DNA from: Mucilaginibacter sp. UR6-1
Lineage (GTDB): Bacteria; Bacteroidota; Bacteroidia; Sphingobacteriales; Sphingobacteriaceae
Assembly: GCF_020880975.1 (NCBI RefSeq)
Contig: NZ_JAJIWP010000001.1
Location: 1,176,135-1,240,134 of the forward strand
Length of the DNA stretch: 64,000 nucleotides
Reading direction: 5' to 3'
Shown here one piece after another: positions 27,215 to 36,435 of the stretch (position 1 is its first letter; every line of letters starts with the position of its first letter). The notes under the pieces were generated by a model. The model saw only the letters and a list, made by a program, of their open reading frames with translations, did not search any database and was not told where the DNA came from. The position numbers and the translations under genes are program-made.

Positions 27215-27730
27215 CTATTGCTTGTTGAGGCTATAAAGCTGTAATAATTGTTTATCACCAGCCATATACATTTCCTTCTCCAACGTAAAGTTTAGCTTAC
27301 CCAACAACGCCCGTGAACGCGCATTTTGCGGAATAGTTATGGCCACAATACGCTTCAGGCCAAAATCAGTAAAACCCTTTTTTACCACAGCATCGGCTGC
27401 TTCAAAAGCATAGCCCCGGCCTGAATGCTCTTCAAACAAAGCGTAACCTATATCAATATCTTCCAGATTATTGCGTTTGATCAATCCACACAGGCCAATA
27501 GCGCTATCGCCTACCTTTAATGTAACAGCCCACAAACCCAGGCCATAATCTGCATAGCTTTTTATAGGGCCCTGCAAATATTTTTCAGCGTCGGCAATGG
27601 TATGCACGTTACGGTCGCCAACGTTAGTTAACCATCCGGGTGTATTTAGTAAGGCCAGTATAAATCCGGCATCATTTAAGGTTAGTTCACGCAAAACAAG
27701 GCGCTCTGTTTCAATAATTATATTGGCCAT
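27215..27730 (-). CDS. GNAT-family N-acetyltransferase (RimJ/RimL type)
   Basis: A 171-residue acetyltransferase of the acetyltransf_3 group. ETERLVLRELTLND at about 7-20 is the usual opening, and the acetyl-CoA loop is EEHSGRGYAFEAADAV at about 99-114. Ribosomal-protein acetyltransferases share this build, but so do antibiotic- and metabolite-acetylating relatives, so the substrate is open. It stands alone on the minus strand. Confidence 0.85.
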   Translation of the reverse strand: MANIIIETERLVLRELTLNDAGFILALLNTPGWLTNVGDRNVHTIADAEKYLQGPIKSYADYGLGLWAVTLKVGDSAIGLCGLIKRNNLEDIDIGYALFEEHSGRGYAFEAADAVVKKGFTDFGLKRIVAITIPQNARSRALLGKLNFTLEKEMYMAGDKQLLQLYSLNKQ

Positions 27731-27762
27731 TATACAGCCAATATAATTATAAAATTATTAGG

Positions 27763-28539
27763 TTATGCCCCCTGCCCCAGGTTGATCATTAACCCGCCAT
27801 CCATTGCATAGGTAGAGCCGGTAACATAATTAGCCGCCGGTGAAGCCAGGAACAGAGCTACCTGTGCTATCTCCTCGGGTTTGCCCGCGCGTTTAGCCGG
27901 TATATGTGCGGTAGCTTCCTTTAACTTTTCAGGGTCATCCATAGCTTTTTGGTTCATCGGCGTAAGTATCATACCTGGTGCTATGTTATTTACCGTAGTG
28001 CCGCTTTCGGCCAGTTCAAGCGCCAGCGAACGGGTAAAATTACGCAGGGCACCTTTCGAGGCATTATAATCCGCATTGCCCGGCGTAGCTATCTCTTCGT
28101 GTATGGATGATATATTGATGATTTTACCCTTTATGTTTTTTTCGGCCAAATGCCTTACAAACTTACGGCTGGTAAAAAACGGACCATAAACATTGGTGCG
28201 GATGCACAGATCAAAAGTTTTGGTTTCCATATCGGCCACTTTAATGTTCGATCCGTTTACGGCAGCGTTGTTTACCAATATATCAAGGCCGCCAAGTTCG
28301 CTTATAATATTATCGATAGCCTGGTCTACTTCGTGTTCCTCGGTTACATCCAGCTTGAACGACATGGCTTTTACGCCTTGCTCTTCAATACGTATTTTAG
28401 TTTCTTTAGCGCCTTCTTCGTCAGAGTGATAGCAAATAGCTACTGAAGCACCTTCTTTTGCGAATGCTATAGCTGTGGCCCTGCCAATGCCCGAGTCGGC
28501 ACCGGTTATAAAAGCTACTTTTGATTGTAATATGCCCAT
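27763..28539 (-). CDS. Short-chain dehydrogenase/reductase (glucose 1-dehydrogenase-like)
   Basis: A 258-residue classical SDR. TGADSGIGRA at about 13-22 binds NAD(P), NNAAV near 90 is the structural NNAG motif, and the catalytic Ser and Y-x3-K occur in SSIHEEIATPG then YNASK (about 144-164). Length and C-terminal YVTGSTYAMDGGLMIN fit the glucose-1-dehydrogenase-like stress group. A large inverted repeat (28542-28580) sits just before its start and may control it. Confidence 0.87.
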   Translation of the reverse strand: MGILQSKVAFITGADSGIGRATAIAFAKEGASVAICYHSDEEGAKETKIRIEEQGVKAMSFKLDVTEEHEVDQAIDNIISELGGLDILVNNAAVNGSNIKVADMETKTFDLCIRTNVYGPFFTSRKFVRHLAEKNIKGKIINISSIHEEIATPGNADYNASKGALRNFTRSLALELAESGTTVNNIAPGMILTPMNQKAMDDPEKLKEATAHIPAKRAGKPEEIAQVALFLASPAANYVTGSTYAMDGGLMINLGQGA

Positions 28540-28541
28540 AT

Positions 28542-28580
28542 TTTTAACGGTTGATGTTTGCTTAATTTAAACCGTTAAAA
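28542..28580. repeat. 11-base inverted repeat upstream of the SDR gene
   Basis: TTTTAACGGTT (28542-28552) and AACCGTTAAAA (28570-28580) are exact reverse complements separated by 17 bases. The repeat begins two bases before the SDR start codon on the minus strand and lies after the MFS stop at 28608. It has no T-run, so it looks more like a double half-site operator or leader hairpin than a terminator. Confidence 0.55.
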
Positions 28581-28607
28581 GCTGAATTGTTTTGAGTAAT
28601 AATTAAA

Positions 28608-29837
28608 TTAATACAGGTTTGACGCGCGAGGTTTATACAGTGGCGTACGTTGCCATACAAACATATACAACAAGGCAGTTAGCGCTATGCCACCGCAAAT
28701 AAACAGGCTTATGGGTATGCGCTCAATAACATCCTGGTAATAAGTACCGGCAAGCAGTGCGCCTAAGCCTATACCGGCCTCAAGCGAGATATACATGGTA
28801 GCTACCGCCTTACCCCGGTATTGAGGGTCGCTCAGGTCAACCGTCCAGGCGTTAATGGCCGGTGATGCAATGCCCGAACCTATGCCAAATAATACAGCAC
28901 CCGCCATCAGCACAAATGGCGTAGTACCAAAGCCTGCTACTATTAATGATACGGCTATAATGGCTATACCCGCGCGGATAACGTTGACCCGGCCATGCCT
29001 GTCAGACACCTTGCCTGCCACAAATCTTATCAGCAGGGATGCAATGGTGAAAACCATAAAGAACAAGCCTTTATTGGCGATACCCAAATGTTTTGACCAA
29101 TCAGGTATCAGCGTGAGTATAGCGCCATATGGCATGTATGATATTAAGGTAACCACCCCTGCCGGTATAACGTGCCTGTCAATAACATCACTTTTTGATA
29201 TGCGGAATAATGAAAAACTAAAGCGCTGTTTGGGCTGCAATGTTTCTTTCATATTCATTAGTATAATGATGGACATTAGCGCCAGTGCCGATGAACAGTA
29301 GAACAGTACATTTATTGAAAAATACAACGTTATGGCACTCCCTATTGCCGGGCCAATGGCCATGCCTGTACTAAAACACAAACCATGTATGCCCAATGCC
29401 TCTCCCCAGCGGTTTTGAGGAATAATATCAGCCACGTAAGCTGCCGTAGCTGTAGGTTTAAAGCCGGTTGAAAAGCCGTGTATCAACCTTAAAAATAAAA
29501 AACCGCTCACACTGATCAGCAACGGATACAGAAACCCGCATACAAAACATACCATTGAGCCTACCGCCATAATAGGCACACGGCCAATGGTATCGGTAAA
29601 TTTTCCACTAAATGGCCTTGATATACCTGCCGTAAGCGTAAATAACGCGATGATAAGCCCTTTGTACTCCGCGCCACCTAAACTGCTGAGGTATGCGGGC
29701 AACTCCGGTATCAGCATATTAAAGCTGGCCGAAAACAGTAAAGAGCTTAAACAGAGCAGGCCGAACTGAAGGGTATAAATACTTTTTGGATTTGTTGAGT
29801 GGGTAGGATATGTTTCCGTGTCATCGTTCATTGCCAT
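28608..29837 (-). CDS. Major facilitator superfamily transporter
   Basis: A 409-residue inner-membrane carrier with twelve predicted helices. The inter-helix loop GKFTDTIGRVP (helix 2-3) is the MFS signature G-x3-D-x2-GR, and a second copy KVSDRHGRVN sits in the C-terminal half. It resembles YajR/multidrug-type drug:proton exporters; substrate unknown. Start options are ATG 29837, ATG 29831 or a TTG further out. I chose 29837, although a -7 box at 29841-29848 ends only three bases before it, which could favour 29831 on a nearly leaderless transcript. Confidence 0.85.
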   Translation of the reverse strand: MAMNDDTETYPTHSTNPKSIYTLQFGLLCLSSLLFSASFNMLIPELPAYLSSLGGAEYKGLIIALFTLTAGISRPFSGKFTDTIGRVPIMAVGSMVCFVCGFLYPLLISVSGFLFLRLIHGFSTGFKPTATAAYVADIIPQNRWGEALGIHGLCFSTGMAIGPAIGSAITLYFSINVLFYCSSALALMSIIILMNMKETLQPKQRFSFSLFRISKSDVIDRHVIPAGVVTLISYMPYGAILTLIPDWSKHLGIANKGLFFMVFTIASLLIRFVAGKVSDRHGRVNVIRAGIAIIAVSLIVAGFGTTPFVLMAGAVLFGIGSGIASPAINAWTVDLSDPQYRGKAVATMYISLEAGIGLGALLAGTYYQDVIERIPISLFICGGIALTALLYMFVWQRTPLYKPRASNLY

Positions 29838-29840
29838 CAG

Positions 29841-29848
29841 CAAAGATA
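29841..29848 (-). promoter_or_regulatory. -7 box at the start of the MFS gene
   Basis: TATCTTTG on the minus strand matches TAnnTTTG exactly. It lies so close to the first ATG codons that the transcript would be nearly leaderless. Confidence 0.4.
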
Positions 29849-29991
29849 ATTTTTTTAACGTAACACGGGTTTGATAATGCTTTATGGATAACAAATGCTT
29901 ATGCAGGCATACAAATTATGCACAAAAAAAACCGAAGTCAATTTTATCTCGTAGTTAATTTAATTACCAATAATTATTAGCCGTATCAAAT

Positions 29992-30225
29992 ATGCATTCT
30001 AAAACCAAAATGGTAGCTGCCAACATCAGGAGATTACGTGAAGCGCGCAATTATTCGCAGGACTATGTGGCCATGAAGGTGAACATCTCACAAAATGCCT
30101 ACAGCAAAATTGAACTTGGTTATTCAAAGATCAGTTTAGACAGGCTTTTTTTAATAGCCGATGCACTTGAAGTTGACTATACGCAACTGATAGAGCCCAG
30201 CAGCGATAACAGGATGCTCGCGTAA
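29992..30225 (+). CDS. Small XRE-family helix-turn-helix regulator
   Basis: A 77-residue protein that is almost entirely a lambda-repressor-like DNA-binding domain (about 8-63: NIRRLREARNYSQDYVAMKVN, then NAYSKIELG and ISLDRLFLIADALEV). It has no sensor domain. It is divergent from the MFS gene (155 bases apart) and is followed by its own terminator at 30231. It may regulate the MFS gene or a distant target; no operator was identified. Confidence 0.88.
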   Translation: MHSKTKMVAANIRRLREARNYSQDYVAMKVNISQNAYSKIELGYSKISLDRLFLIADALEVDYTQLIEPSSDNRMLA

Positions 30226-30230
30226 GTACA

Positions 30231-30260
30231 AAAGGCATCAGTTTAGTACTGGTGCCTTTT
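30231..30260 (+). terminator. Rho-independent terminator after the XRE gene
   Basis: AAAGGCATCAGT and ACTGGTGCCTTT form a 12-pair stem with one G-U pair around a TTAGT loop, ending in a short T4 run. Confidence 0.65.
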
Positions 30261-30381
30261 GCATATTAAACATTGATCGGCCATAATAGGTAGCTGTAAT
30301 CATACTCGGCATTAACATGGGGCACTGCGCATCGCAACCACATTATCAATAAACATAAACATACTGATGCCATTGAGGTAT

Positions 30382-30416
30382 AAAAAAACCGGTCTGCACA
30401 ATTAAGTACAAACCGG
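30382..30416 (-). terminator. Rho-independent terminator of the first RND efflux operon
   Basis: On the minus strand CCGGTTTGTAC and GTGCAGACCGG form an 11-pair stem with two G-U pairs, followed by seven T residues. It lies 28 bases beyond the stop of the outer-membrane channel gene. Confidence 0.8.
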
Positions 30417-30443
30417 CTCTCACAAATTATTAAAACTATTTTT

Positions 30444-31859
30444 TTATTGCCAGCCGCCGCCTAATGAGCGGTAAAGCTCAACAACAGCGCCTAATTGCTG
30501 GCGTTGTATTGATGCAAGGTTTAGTTGCGCCTGTAACGAATTGGTTTGCGCTGTAATTACCTCAAGATAATTGGCCATGTCGCTCTTGAACAACAAGCGG
30601 GCGTTTTTTACCGCCTGGTTTAAGGTATCAACCTGACCGGTAGCAATTTGCCTTTGCTGCTGCAGTTTTTGATTTTGCACCAGGGCGTTGCTCACCTCAC
30701 CTACCGCGTTCAATACCGATTGCCTGAATTGCAGCACCGCTTGTTCGCGCTGTATTTTGGCAACCTCGTATTGTGTTTTCAGGGTGCGGTTTCTGAAGAT
30801 AGGCTGCAATACCGTACCAGTAGCCAAACCGAACAATGAACCCGGGATATTAAACCAGTTGCTTGATTTAAATGATTGCAAACCACCTTGTGCCGTAATA
30901 GTAAGCGACGGGTACATGTTAGCCTGCGCCACCCCTACCTGGGCGTTTGATGATACCAAAGCCATCTCGCTTGAGCGAACATCAGGTCTGCGGCTTAATA
31001 AGGCGGCAGGTAAACCGGTGTTTAATGAGGTTGGCAGTTCGGCGGTTTCAATGCCTTTGTTGCGGGCAATAGCACCGGGTAGCTGCCCTGTCAGTATTTG
31101 CAGGGCATTTTCCTGTATAGTGATGCTTTGTTCAAGCTGCGGAATAAGCAGCGCCGTAGTTTGGCGTTGCGCATCAGCTTGCTGAACAGCCAGCAGGTTA
31201 ACCTCGCCTGCATTTTTCAGCAGGCGAGTTAAGTTAACCGTACTGTCGCTAAGACTCAGATTTTGTTTGGCAATGGTTAACTGCCTGTCCAACATCAGCA
31301 GGTTGTAATATCCTTGCGCTATATCGGCAACCAATTGGGTTTGTACTGCCTTGGTGGCCTCATAGGTTTGCAGGTATTGCGCCATTACTGATTCTTTTTG
31401 ACGACGGATTTTACCCCAGGTATCCAGCTCCCATGACAGTAGCAAACTGGCATTATAATCCTCAATGTGCTTGCTGCCTAAAAAGCTGCTGGCACTAAGG
31501 CCGTTCAAGCTATTGTCTGACGGGCGGTTGTATTGCCCCGTTACCTGCAAATTTAACTGCGGTAATAACGATAGCTTGGCCTGTTTAACCTGTTGCTGGG
31601 CAATATCAATACGTTTAACCGCAATTTGCAGGTTGTAGTTGTATTTAATACCCTTGTCAATCAGTCCTTGTAAAGTGGTATCAGTAAAAAACTGTTTCCA
31701 CTGTATGTTGGCAATGCTGCTGGTATCGGCATAGCTTACACCGGCAAAATTATCGGGTAGCTGCACCTGTGGCCGCTGGTAGTTTTTACCTGCCTTACAA
31801 GCGTTCAGGGTTAACGCTATCAGCAATGCGGCATATATTATTAAACTATTCTTTTTCAT
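30444..31859 (-). CDS. RND efflux outer-membrane channel lipoprotein (NodT/OprM family)
   Basis: A 471-residue outer-membrane factor. I start it at ATG 31859 (MKKNSLII), which places a lipobox LTLNAC right after the hydrophobic signal; a longer frame adds ten residues with no signal. Two outer-membrane efflux repeats build the trimeric barrel and alpha-barrel tunnel. RRPDVRSSEMAL near the middle is a family hallmark. It is the last gene of the adaptor-pump-channel operon, 16 bases after the pump, and is followed by a strong terminator. Confidence 0.92.
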   Translation of the reverse strand: MKKNSLIIYAALLIALTLNACKAGKNYQRPQVQLPDNFAGVSYADTSSIANIQWKQFFTDTTLQGLIDKGIKYNYNLQIAVKRIDIAQQQVKQAKLSLLPQLNLQVTGQYNRPSDNSLNGLSASSFLGSKHIEDYNASLLLSWELDTWGKIRRQKESVMAQYLQTYEATKAVQTQLVADIAQGYYNLLMLDRQLTIAKQNLSLSDSTVNLTRLLKNAGEVNLLAVQQADAQRQTTALLIPQLEQSITIQENALQILTGQLPGAIARNKGIETAELPTSLNTGLPAALLSRRPDVRSSEMALVSSNAQVGVAQANMYPSLTITAQGGLQSFKSSNWFNIPGSLFGLATGTVLQPIFRNRTLKTQYEVAKIQREQAVLQFRQSVLNAVGEVSNALVQNQKLQQQRQIATGQVDTLNQAVKNARLLFKSDMANYLEVITAQTNSLQAQLNLASIQRQQLGAVVELYRSLGGGWQ

Positions 31860-31875
31860 GATGATATATGATGGA

Positions 31876-34800
31876 TCAGGCATTTTCAAGTTGTACTTGT
31901 TGGTTAGCTTTTACTTCGGTTTTCTTTTTACCGCCGCTCAGTTTTTCCTGCAAGGCCTGGAAGATGACGAACAATACCGGGATAACAAATACACCCAGTA
32001 CTACACCGGTAAGCATCCCTCCTACGGCGCCGGCGCCAATACTGTGGTTACCCAGGGCTGATGCGCCTTTGGCCCTCATCAGTGGTATCAAACCTACGAT
32101 GAACGCAAACGAAGTCATCAAGATCGGGCGAAGCCTTAATTGAGATGCTTCAAGAGCAGCCTCAACCAAACCCATACCCGCCTTACGGCGTTGTACAGCG
32201 TACTCCACAATCAGGATGGCATTTTTGGCTAACAAACCGATGAGCATGATCAAACACACCTGTACGTAAATATTGTTATCAATACCCAGCAGGTTAATGA
32301 ACAGCATTACACCGAATATACCCAGCGGTATGGTAAGTATAACCGCCAGCGGCAGGATATAACTTTCATACTGCGCGGCCAGCAAAAAGTACACGAATAT
32401 CATACTCATAACGAAGATGAGCAGTATTTGCGAGCCGGCATTGATCTCCTCACGGGTCATACCGGTCCATTCGTAACCAAAGCCGCGTGGCAATGCCTGT
32501 TTGGCTGTTTCTTCCACCGCTTTAATGGCATCACCAGTACTATAACCCGGTTTAGGCACCCCGTTAATGGTAACGGCGTTAAACAGGTTGTTACGTGTTA
32601 CCGTTTCAGGACCGTAAACGCGTTTAAGTTTCACTACCGAGTTAACAGGTACCATTTCGCCCTGGTTATTCTTTACAAATATGTTGTTGAGCGATTCAGG
32701 GTTGGTACGGTATGTAGCATCAGCCTGCACCATTACACGGTAATATTTACCAAAGCGGTTAAAGTCGCTTACAAAGCTGCTACCATAGTACACCTGCAGC
32801 GTTTGCAGCAGATCTTTTACCTGCACACCTAACTGGCGGGCCTTGGCATTGTCAACATCCAGTTGATATTGCGGGTTACCGGCGGCAAACGTAGTAAACG
32901 CGTAGGCAATTTCCTTACGTTGCATCAAGGCACCCAGGAAGGCCTTTGTGGTTGAGTCGAGCTTACCCATGGTACCGTTGGTTCTGTCCTGCAACATCAT
33001 TTCAAAACCGTTTACGTTACCAAAACCCTGTACTGTAGGAAAGGTGAAGAAGAACGCGCTTGCGCCTTTAACCTGGGCGGCTACCTTTTGGGTCATCATG
33101 GCGGTGATCTGGTTCAGATCCTTCACCTCACCACGATCGTCCTCAGCCTTCATGCGGATGAAACCTGCACCGTATGACGAAGCGTTGGCGTTAGTAATAA
33201 AGTTCAAACCTTCTACCTGGTAATGATTCTGGGTAATCGGGTCTTTCTTAACGATATCGTCAATCTCCTTCATCGCCTTACGGGTTTGCTCCAATGAGTT
33301 ACCCGGAGGGGTGTTTACCGCGTAAAGCAGGAAACCCTGATCCTCGGTAGGGATAAAGCCTGATGGCGTACGTTTGATCATGACAAAAGTAACTGCGGCC
33401 ACCAATGCCAAACCTGATACAGCCACCCATTTGCGGTTGATCAAAAACTTGATCGACTTAATGTATTTATTAGTAAGGGCGTTAAACGCAGTGTTAAAAC
33501 CTGCAAAAAATCTCCCTACAAAACCTTTACGTTCGGTATTGCCATGCTCGCCTTCGGCGTGTGGGTTTTTAAGAAATAAGGCAGTAAGTGCCGGGCTAAG
33601 CGTTAAGGCGTTCAATGCCGATATAAGGATCGCGATAGCCAGGGTAAACGCGAACTGACGGTAGAAAACACCGGCAGGGCCCTGCATAAAGCCTACCGGC
33701 ACGAATACCGCCGCCATTACCAATGTTATGGATACGATAGCGCCTGATATTTCACTCATGGACTCAATTGTAGCCGTTCTGGCATCCTGCCCGGTATGCT
33801 CCATCTTGGCGTGAACCGCCTCAACCACCACAATGGCATCATCCACCACAATACCGATAGCCAGTACCAGCGCGAATAGCGTAAGCAGGTTAATACTGAA
33901 GCCAAACAGCCCCATAAAAAAGAAGGTACCGATAATTGCTACCGGAACGGCAATAGCCGGGATCAAGGTAGAGCGGAAATCCTGTAAGAAGATAAACACA
34001 ACGATAAATACCAGCACGAATGCTTCGATCAGGGTATGTTGTACCTGCTCAATTGAGGCATCCAAAAACTCTTTGGTGTTGTACATTACCACCGGCTCAA
34101 TACCTTTTGGCAACGTGGTTGAAAACTCATTCAGCAAACGTTTTGCTTCTGTTAAGATATCGTTAGCGTTTGAGCCCGCGGTTTGGAATATGGCCACACC
34201 TGATGTAGCGCTGCCGTTAAGCACACTGTTTGATGAATAGGTATATGAGCCGAACTCAACACGGGCAACATCCTGCAAGCGGATGGTTGAACCATCAGCG
34301 TTGGCCTTGATCACGATATTTTCGTAATCCTTTACCTTGTTAAGTTTGCCTTTATATTTTAAAACGTACTCAAACACTTCCTTGCTGCTCTCGCCCATAC
34401 GGCCCGGAGCGGCTTCTAAACTCTGATCCTGTATAGCACTGGTCACGTCAGATGGTGACAGGTTGTATGATGTTAAGCGATCAGGCTTTAACCATATACG
34501 CATCGAGTAATCGTGCGTACCGAATGGCTGGGCCTGGCCTACACCGGGTATACGTTGTAATTGAGGTATCAGGTTGATCTTGATGTAATTCTGCAAAAAG
34601 GTTTCGTTGTACGATGTATCCTTACTGGCCAGGGCCACAAACATGATGATACTGTTTTGCACCTTTTGTGTTGATACACCGGTTTGTACAGCTTCCTGCG
34701 GTATCTGGCTCAAGGCCTTTGATACACGGTTTTGTACGTTAACGGCGGCAATATCCGGATCGGTACCCTGTTTAAAGTAAACGTTCAGGGTCATAGATCC

Positions 34801-35055
34801 GTCGTTGCTGGAGTTTGAGGTCATGTAGGTCATGTTCTCCACACCGTTCACGGCTTCCTCAATAGGCGTGGCAACCGAACGGGCAACCACCTCGGCATTT
34901 GCACCAGGATATGATGCGGTTACCTGTACCGTTGGTGGCGCGATGTCAGGAAACTGCGTGATAGGTAAACCTAACAGCGATACGATCCCCAGTAAGAGCA
35001 GAAGTATGGAGATCACTGTTGAAAGGACGGGCCTTTCTATAAACTTTTTAAGCAT
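31876..35055 (-). CDS. RND multidrug efflux pump (HAE1/AcrB family)
   Basis: A 1059-residue inner-membrane proton antiporter with 12 helices and two large periplasmic loops. FIERPVLSTVISI is the typical start, and the helix-4 relay contains AIGIVVDDAIVVVEAV (about 400-415) with the paired Asp residues. QAQPFGTHDYSMRIWL is a porter-domain signature. I use ATG 35055, since the six extra residues upstream add nothing. It extrudes hydrophobic drugs or detergents with the adaptor encoded upstream and the lipoprotein channel downstream. The TetR gene next to the operon and a shared operator make local repression likely. Confidence 0.95.
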   Translation of the reverse strand: MLKKFIERPVLSTVISILLLLLGIVSLLGLPITQFPDIAPPTVQVTASYPGANAEVVARSVATPIEEAVNGVENMTYMTSNSSNDGSMTLNVYFKQGTDPDIAAVNVQNRVSKALSQIPQEAVQTGVSTQKVQNSIIMFVALASKDTSYNETFLQNYIKINLIPQLQRIPGVGQAQPFGTHDYSMRIWLKPDRLTSYNLSPSDVTSAIQDQSLEAAPGRMGESSKEVFEYVLKYKGKLNKVKDYENIVIKANADGSTIRLQDVARVEFGSYTYSSNSVLNGSATSGVAIFQTAGSNANDILTEAKRLLNEFSTTLPKGIEPVVMYNTKEFLDASIEQVQHTLIEAFVLVFIVVFIFLQDFRSTLIPAIAVPVAIIGTFFFMGLFGFSINLLTLFALVLAIGIVVDDAIVVVEAVHAKMEHTGQDARTATIESMSEISGAIVSITLVMAAVFVPVGFMQGPAGVFYRQFAFTLAIAILISALNALTLSPALTALFLKNPHAEGEHGNTERKGFVGRFFAGFNTAFNALTNKYIKSIKFLINRKWVAVSGLALVAAVTFVMIKRTPSGFIPTEDQGFLLYAVNTPPGNSLEQTRKAMKEIDDIVKKDPITQNHYQVEGLNFITNANASSYGAGFIRMKAEDDRGEVKDLNQITAMMTQKVAAQVKGASAFFFTFPTVQGFGNVNGFEMMLQDRTNGTMGKLDSTTKAFLGALMQRKEIAYAFTTFAAGNPQYQLDVDNAKARQLGVQVKDLLQTLQVYYGSSFVSDFNRFGKYYRVMVQADATYRTNPESLNNIFVKNNQGEMVPVNSVVKLKRVYGPETVTRNNLFNAVTINGVPKPGYSTGDAIKAVEETAKQALPRGFGYEWTGMTREEINAGSQILLIFVMSMIFVYFLLAAQYESYILPLAVILTIPLGIFGVMLFINLLGIDNNIYVQVCLIMLIGLLAKNAILIVEYAVQRRKAGMGLVEAALEASQLRLRPILMTSFAFIVGLIPLMRAKGASALGNHSIGAGAVGGMLTGVVLGVFVIPVLFVIFQALQEKLSGGKKKTEVKANQQVQLENA

Positions 35056-35136
35056 GATAGTGGTATTAAGCACCTCCCGGCATTGCCGGGAGATACAGTT
35101 AATAAGGTATTATGTATTTAGAATGAACTGTTTAGC

Positions 35137-36318
35137 TTACAACGACGCCGTTTTAAGTAAACTATCAGCCGGCATAACCTGCGGCTTGATAATTACCCCA
35201 TCGCGCAACCTGTCAATACCTTTGTAAACAATCTTGTCGCCGGCTTTAATGCCTTTTGATACCAGGTAAAAATGGCTGCTTGTACCGGTAACTGTAAGCG
35301 GCACACCTACAACTTTATTGCTATCGGTAAGGGCGTAAACAAACACCTTGTCCTGCAATTCAAAAGTAGCTTCCTGCGGTACCAGCAATGAGTTAGTGCT
35401 TACACTTGGTATACGTATTTTACCGGTGTTGCCTGAACGCAGCAGGCCGCTGTTGTTAGCAAACGTTGCCCTGAAGCTAATGGTGCCGTTTGTTTTATCA
35501 AACTGCCCCTTAGCTAACTCTACTTTACCTTTTTGCGGATAAGTAGTATTGTCGGCCAATACCAGCTCTACCGCTGGCAGATGCTTGATTTTTTCCTCAA
35601 TGGTGCTCCCTGCGTAGTGTTCTTTAAAGTTGATAAAATCAACCTCGCTCATGGTAAAGTAAGCATGTACCGCCTTGTTTTCTGACAGTACAGTAAGCGC
35701 ATCAACCTGACTTTTACCTACCAAACTACCTGTTTTAAAAGGAATGCTGCCTACATAACCATCTGCAGGCGCGGTAACGTTAGTATAATTAAGGTTGATT
35801 TTAGCTGATTCCGCCTGTGCTTTTGCTTGTGCTACGTTGGCTTTCGCAGCGTTATAAGCCGCCTTTGCTGAGCGTAACTGCACATCAGATATTACATTAT
35901 TTTCAACCAGCGGTGTTAATTTTGATACGTTTATCGAAGCGGTTTCTAAAGCCGCTTGTGCTGATAACAGCATGGCATTGGCCGTATTATACTGCTCACG
36001 GAACGGGCGTGCATCTATTTTGAACAATGGCTGGCCTTTTTTTACAATAGCGCCTTCGTCAACATAAATGGCTTCGAGGTAGCCATCCACCTGCGGACGG
36101 ATCTCAATATCGCGGCTACCCTCAAGCGATGCGGTATAATCGTTATAGGTGGTAACCGGCCTGCTTGATACGGCATATACCGGCAACTCCTGCGGTGGCG
36201 GCGCGCCCCCACCCGGTGTTGATGAACTGCAACTGCTATATAATACCAGTGCCGCAATAGATACGAACAGTGGCACATTTTGCCTTATTGAAAGGATTGA
36301 TCTGCTTAGCGTTTTCAT
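35137..36318 (-). CDS. RND efflux periplasmic adaptor lipoprotein
   Basis: A 393-residue membrane-fusion protein. Its lipobox LVLYSSC predicts lipidation at C30, so it is held at the inner membrane as in AcrA. The lipoyl halves (EIRPQVDGYLEAIYVDEGAIVKKG and later NYTNVTAPADGYVG) flank a helical hairpin, followed by beta-barrel and membrane-proximal domains. It is the first gene of the efflux operon. An operator-like palindrome lies 74-92 bases upstream. Confidence 0.92.
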   Translation of the reverse strand: MKTLSRSILSIRQNVPLFVSIAALVLYSSCSSSTPGGGAPPPQELPVYAVSSRPVTTYNDYTASLEGSRDIEIRPQVDGYLEAIYVDEGAIVKKGQPLFKIDARPFREQYNTANAMLLSAQAALETASINVSKLTPLVENNVISDVQLRSAKAAYNAAKANVAQAKAQAESAKINLNYTNVTAPADGYVGSIPFKTGSLVGKSQVDALTVLSENKAVHAYFTMSEVDFINFKEHYAGSTIEEKIKHLPAVELVLADNTTYPQKGKVELAKGQFDKTNGTISFRATFANNSGLLRSGNTGKIRIPSVSTNSLLVPQEATFELQDKVFVYALTDSNKVVGVPLTVTGTSSHFYLVSKGIKAGDKIVYKGIDRLRDGVIIKPQVMPADSLLKTASL

Positions 36319-36370
36319 GATTTATATGTTTAGCGTGTATGAATACTAATTATTAAAGTACTGTTAAATA

Positions 36371-36384
36371 AATGTTTAAACATT
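36371..36384. repeat. Perfect 14-base palindrome AATGTTTAAACATT
   Basis: A self-complementary site seven bases from the TetR-like operator in front of the efflux operon. It could be a second regulator site or part of the promoter region. Confidence 0.4.
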
Positions 36385-36391
36385 GTTATAT

Positions 36392-36410
36392 TTCCTAACA
36401 GTGTTAGGAA
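36392..36410. promoter_or_regulatory. TetR-type operator before the efflux operon
   Basis: TTCCTAACA-G-TGTTAGGAA has perfect nine-base arms around one base. Its 13-base core CTAACAGTGTTAG recurs exactly upstream of the adjacent TetR gene at 37054-37066. Two copies of one palindrome flanking a TetR gene are good evidence of its operator. Confidence 0.75.
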
Positions 36411-36435
36411 CGCGGTGAAAAAATTTTAGATCGCG

